A stretch of DNA of 64,000 nt from an uncultured Bacteroidales bacterium (GTDB lineage: Bacteria; Bacteroidota; Bacteroidia; Bacteroidales; Bacteroidaceae), in contig CADAJS010000005.1 of the NCBI GenBank assembly GCA_902788315.1, positions 39,748 to 103,747 on the forward strand. Reading direction: 5' to 3'. Shown in pieces: positions 61,408 to 64,000 of this stretch; position 1 is the first letter of the stretch; each line of letters opens with the position of its first letter. The notes under the pieces were generated by a model, which was given only the letters and a program-made list of their open reading frames with translations, had not been told where the DNA came from and did not search any database. Made by a program: the position numbers and the translations under genes.

Positions 61408-62448
61408 ATGAAAACTTCTTTTGAAAGCGACTACAACAACGGTGCACACCCTCTGGTGCTGCAGCATCTTGTGGAGACCAACAACACACAAAGCCAGTCG
61501 TATGGATTCGACGAATGGAGCGAGGCAGCACGGCAGAAGATACGGACCGCATGCCAGTGTCCCGATGCCGACATCTTCTTCCTCGTCGGTGGTACACAGG
61601 CCAATGCAACGGTCATCGACGGCATGCTGCAGACCTATCAGGGAGTGATAGCCGTGCAGACGGCACACATCAATGTGCACGAGTCGGGAGCAGTCGAGGC
61701 CAGCGGGCACAAAGTCATCACCCTACCCTCTCATGGCGGCAAGATGGATGGGAAGGAACTGGAAGCTTATCTGAAAGGCTTCTATGCCGACCCCACCTAT
61801 GAACACATGGTCATCCCCGGGATGGTTTACATCACCTTCCCCACGGAACTCGGAAGCATTTATAGCGCCAAAGAGATAGAAGAGATACTTCATGTCTGCC
61901 GTCGCTATGAGCTGAAGTTCTTCATCGACGGGGCACGTCTGGGTTATGGACTCGCCTCTTCGGAATGCGATTTCGACCTTGCATGGCTGGCCGGGCACTG
62001 CGATGTCTTCTACATCGGCGGCACAAAGGTAGGAGCTCTCTGTGGCGAGGCAGTCGTCTTCCCTGCGGGAAACGCCCCGCAACACTTCATGAACATCGTG
62101 AAACGTCACGGTGCCCTGCTTGCAAAGAGCCGCCTGGCAGGCGTTCAGTTCGACGCACTATTCACGGATGACTTATACTTCCATATCGCACGTCATGCCA
62201 TTGAAAAGGCCACAGCGTTGCGTGACATCTTTCTGCGTGCCGGAATCCCCTTGCGGGACTCTCCCACCAACCAACAATTTGTGGAACTCACCAATACGCA
62301 GAAAGACTACCTGATGGACCGCATACTTTTCGAGACCTGGGAGCCCATTGATGCCGATCACATGCTCTGCCGCTTCGTTACCAGCTGGGCCACGACGGAC
62401 GAACACTTGTCCGCCCTGAGCAAGGCATTAAAAGACATACCATCATGA
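61408..62448 (+). CDS. Low-specificity threonine aldolase / beta-eliminating lyase
   Basis: A 346-residue PLP enzyme of the threonine aldolase class, which cleaves threonine or allo-threonine to glycine and acetaldehyde. 'LVGGTQANATVIDGML' (about 58-73), 'HVHESGAVEASGHKV'-type segment (about 92-105), 'FFIDGARLGYGLAS' (PLP Asp, about 172-185) and 'DVFYIGGTKVGALCGEAVVF' (Schiff-base Lys, about 200-219) are present. Three bases separate it from the phosphorylase gene; its stop overlaps mnmE by 4 nt. Confidence 0.92.
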   Translation: MKTSFESDYNNGAHPLVLQHLVETNNTQSQSYGFDEWSEAARQKIRTACQCPDADIFFLVGGTQANATVIDGMLQTYQGVIAVQTAHINVHESGAVEASGHKVITLPSHGGKMDGKELEAYLKGFYADPTYEHMVIPGMVYITFPTELGSIYSAKEIEEILHVCRRYELKFFIDGARLGYGLASSECDFDLAWLAGHCDVFYIGGTKVGALCGEAVVFPAGNAPQHFMNIVKRHGALLAKSRLAGVQFDALFTDDLYFHIARHAIEKATALRDIFLRAGIPLRDSPTNQQFVELTNTQKDYLMDRILFETWEPIDADHMLCRFVTSWATTDEHLSALSKALKDIPS

Positions 62449-63833
62449 CGCACCACACCATCTGCGCACTTGCATCCCCTCCAGGTGGTGCCATCGCCGT
62501 CATCCGCCTTTCAGGAGAAAGTACCTTCCAAACACTGGACAAGGTATTCTCCAAAAATATTGCCGACGTGCCTGCAAACACGTTGCATTATGGACAGATA
62601 GTGGATCCGACGGTGAAAGACTCGGAGAGCGAACGCAGGGTCGTGGACGATGTTATCGTCTCCATCTATCGTGCACCACACAGCTACACGGGCGAGGACT
62701 CGGCCGAGATATCATGCCACGGCAGCCGATACATCGCCCAACGCATCCTGCAGCTACTTATCGACAACGGTGCACAACAAGCTCAGCCAGGAGAATTTAC
62801 ACAGCGAGCATTCCTCAATGGCAAGATGGACCTCTCGCAAGCAGAAGCCGTGGCCGACCTCATCGCAAGCAACAATGCAGCCACCCACCGCATGGCCATA
62901 AGCCAACTGCGCGGCGGCTTCAGTCATGAGCTGAATGAACTGCGCGAGCAACTGCTACACATGACATCATTGCTCGAACTCGAACTCGACTTTTCGGACC
63001 AGGATGTGGAGTTTGCCAACCGAACTACGCTACTCAACCTGGCAACCGCTATTAGCCAGCACATCAAACAACTTACCGACTCATTCCGCACCGGAAATGC
63101 GCTGAAAAATGGTGTCCCAGTGGCCATCATTGGAGCGCCAAACGTAGGGAAAAGCACCCTGCTCAACACTCTGCTGCACGACGATCGGGCCATCGTGAGT
63201 GAAATACAGGGAACCACGCGTGATTTGATTGAAGACACGATACAGATACAGGGAATCACATTCCGCTTTATTGACACCGCCGGAATACGTCGCACAAAAG
63301 ACCACATCGAGAAGATGGGTATAGAGCGCAGCATGCAGGCAGCCGAACGTGCCCAGATTGTCATACTCCTCTCTGAACCCAATGTGCCATTCCCCGACCT
63401 GCGGCTCACACAGAAGAAACCCATCTTGCACGTCATTAACAAATGTGACCAGACCTTGCCCAGCTCATCATTTCTGTTCCATCGCGACACCCCTTCGCAA
63501 TACATACATATCTCAGCACTTACAGGCGACGGCATTCAGTTGCTGGAGAATGCCCTAGTTCGCGAAGCCGCCATTCCAGAAATTGCGGGCAATGAAACGA
63601 TAGTCACCAACATGCGACACTACGAAGCACTCATGCATGCACAGACAAACCTACAAAGAGTATTGCAAGGACTTGGAAGCAACGAGAATCATCCTAACAC
63701 GACCCTGCCCGCCGACCTTATCGCCGAAGACCTCCGCCTCGTCTTAAATGATTTAGCAGAAATCACAGGTGGTAAAATCACCTCTCAAGAAACCCTAAAC
63801 CAAATCTTCAGTAATTTTTGCGTCGGAAAGTAG
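62445..63833 (+). CDS. mnmE: tRNA uridine-5-carboxymethylaminomethyl modification GTPase MnmE
   Basis: A 462-residue GTPase that, with MnmG, modifies U34 of certain tRNAs. The N-terminal folate-binding domain (1-~120), a helical domain with an inserted G domain: 'IIGAPNVGKSTLLNTLL' (G1, about 228-244), 'GTTRDLIED' (G2), 'DTAGIRRT' (G3), 'NKCDQT' (G4), and the C-terminal 'FCVGK' whose Cys is essential for modification. The last codons are followed by a near-duplicate 15-bp stretch (63838-63852). Confidence 0.97.
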   Translation: MTHHTICALASPPGGAIAVIRLSGESTFQTLDKVFSKNIADVPANTLHYGQIVDPTVKDSESERRVVDDVIVSIYRAPHSYTGEDSAEISCHGSRYIAQRILQLLIDNGAQQAQPGEFTQRAFLNGKMDLSQAEAVADLIASNNAATHRMAISQLRGGFSHELNELREQLLHMTSLLELELDFSDQDVEFANRTTLLNLATAISQHIKQLTDSFRTGNALKNGVPVAIIGAPNVGKSTLLNTLLHDDRAIVSEIQGTTRDLIEDTIQIQGITFRFIDTAGIRRTKDHIEKMGIERSMQAAERAQIVILLSEPNVPFPDLRLTQKKPILHVINKCDQTLPSSSFLFHRDTPSQYIHISALTGDGIQLLENALVREAAIPEIAGNETIVTNMRHYEALMHAQTNLQRVLQGLGSNENHPNTTLPADLIAEDLRLVLNDLAEITGGKITSQETLNQIFSNFCVGK

Positions 63834-63837
63834 ATTC

Positions 63838-63980
63838 TGCGTGGGAAAATAGACCAATTGCAAAAAAACACATAAAATCTGCAAAAATAAGCCCGTAAAT
63901 CCCTTGTTTTCAAGTGTTAAAGATTGTTCGGGTTTTTGCAGATTTTTGATTTAGGTATTGTTTGTTTGCAGATTTTTGCC
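63838..63980. repeat. Short repeats downstream of mnmE
   Basis: The last 15 bp of mnmE (63819-63833) recur with three changes at 63838-63852. Further on, TTTGCAGATTTTTG occurs at 63935-63948 and 63965-63978, and inverted (AAAATCTGCAAAAA) at 63874-63887. Confidence 0.65.
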
Positions 63981-63988
63981 TAACTTTG
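63957..63988 (+). promoter_or_regulatory. Promoter for a gene beyond the right edge
   Basis: ATTG (63957-63960), 20 nt, TAACTTTG (63981-63988). The gene it serves lies outside the window. Confidence 0.65.
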
Positions 63989-64000
63989 TCCCCCAGATGT

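Noticed and set aside
60547..61710. Minus-strand frame of 387 codons opposite the phosphorylase and aldolase genes
   Set aside because: Antisense to two recognised enzymes, no family features.

Overview
The window reads as a chromosomal segment of a moderately GC-rich member of the Bacteroidales, most like Prevotellaceae. Evidence: most promoters I could place have the Bacteroidetes form, a -33 TTG/TTTG then 19-20 nt then TAnnTTTG. Other lineage marks are a type III glutamine synthetase, several Bacteroidetes-only families (DUF4465, DUF5063, DUF5687), and a type IX-secretion-like C-terminal tail on one secreted protein. It is core genome: no phage, insertion sequence, CRISPR array, tRNA or rRNA was seen. 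Layout, 1-9020: the 3' part of a TldD/PmbA protease gene meets a secreted endonuclease/exonuclease/phosphatase-family gene tail to tail. A repeat-rich 820-bp gap follows. Then comes a five-gene outer-membrane uptake locus (DUF4465 lipoprotein, beta-propeller lipoprotein, PKD lipoprotein, BtuB-like TonB receptor, BtuF-like binding lipoprotein), most likely for corrinoids. 9030-12266 (minus): a second TonB receptor and cytidine deaminase. 12364-21812 (plus): a LysM glucosaminidase, an ABC-F ATPase, grpE-dnaJ, folC, and a galactose set (galM, sugar permease, galK). 22029-28346 (plus): agmatine deiminase and N-carbamoylputrescine amidase (agmatine to putrescine) with an SGNH hydrolase between them, then dapF and type III glutamine synthetase. 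28801-42243 (minus): ten tightly packed genes, mostly sharing 1-4 nt at their junctions: DUF5063, a DEDD exonuclease, an RlmI-like methyltransferase, a nucleoside permease, rsmE, a membrane-anchored unknown, an ABC ATPase and permease, a triple fusion (AmgK-like kinase, RapZ C-terminal domain, MurU-like nucleotidyltransferase), and mfd. 42359-50171 (plus): ftsK, lolA-like, trxB, a DUF5687/ABC module, and the L21-L27 ribosomal pair. 50254-53895: a small lipoprotein (minus), serS (plus), then a CPBP protease and menA (minus). 54147-63833 (plus): a single-chain NfnAB-like flavoprotein, a double-domain esterase, a DUF486 protein, a PD40 protein, a nucleoside phosphorylase, a threonine aldolase and mnmE. 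The most interesting items are the triple fusion at 32205-34487, a two-copy structured intergenic element (about 1864-2115 and 28457-28677), a promoter-bearing repeat with 88-bp periodicity (1612-1756, with a relative at 53997-54115), a 22-bp repeat family that has entered a coding sequence (35734-35777), a pair of mutually complementary palindromes at 49311-49372, and an unusual row of hairpins at 58332-58486.
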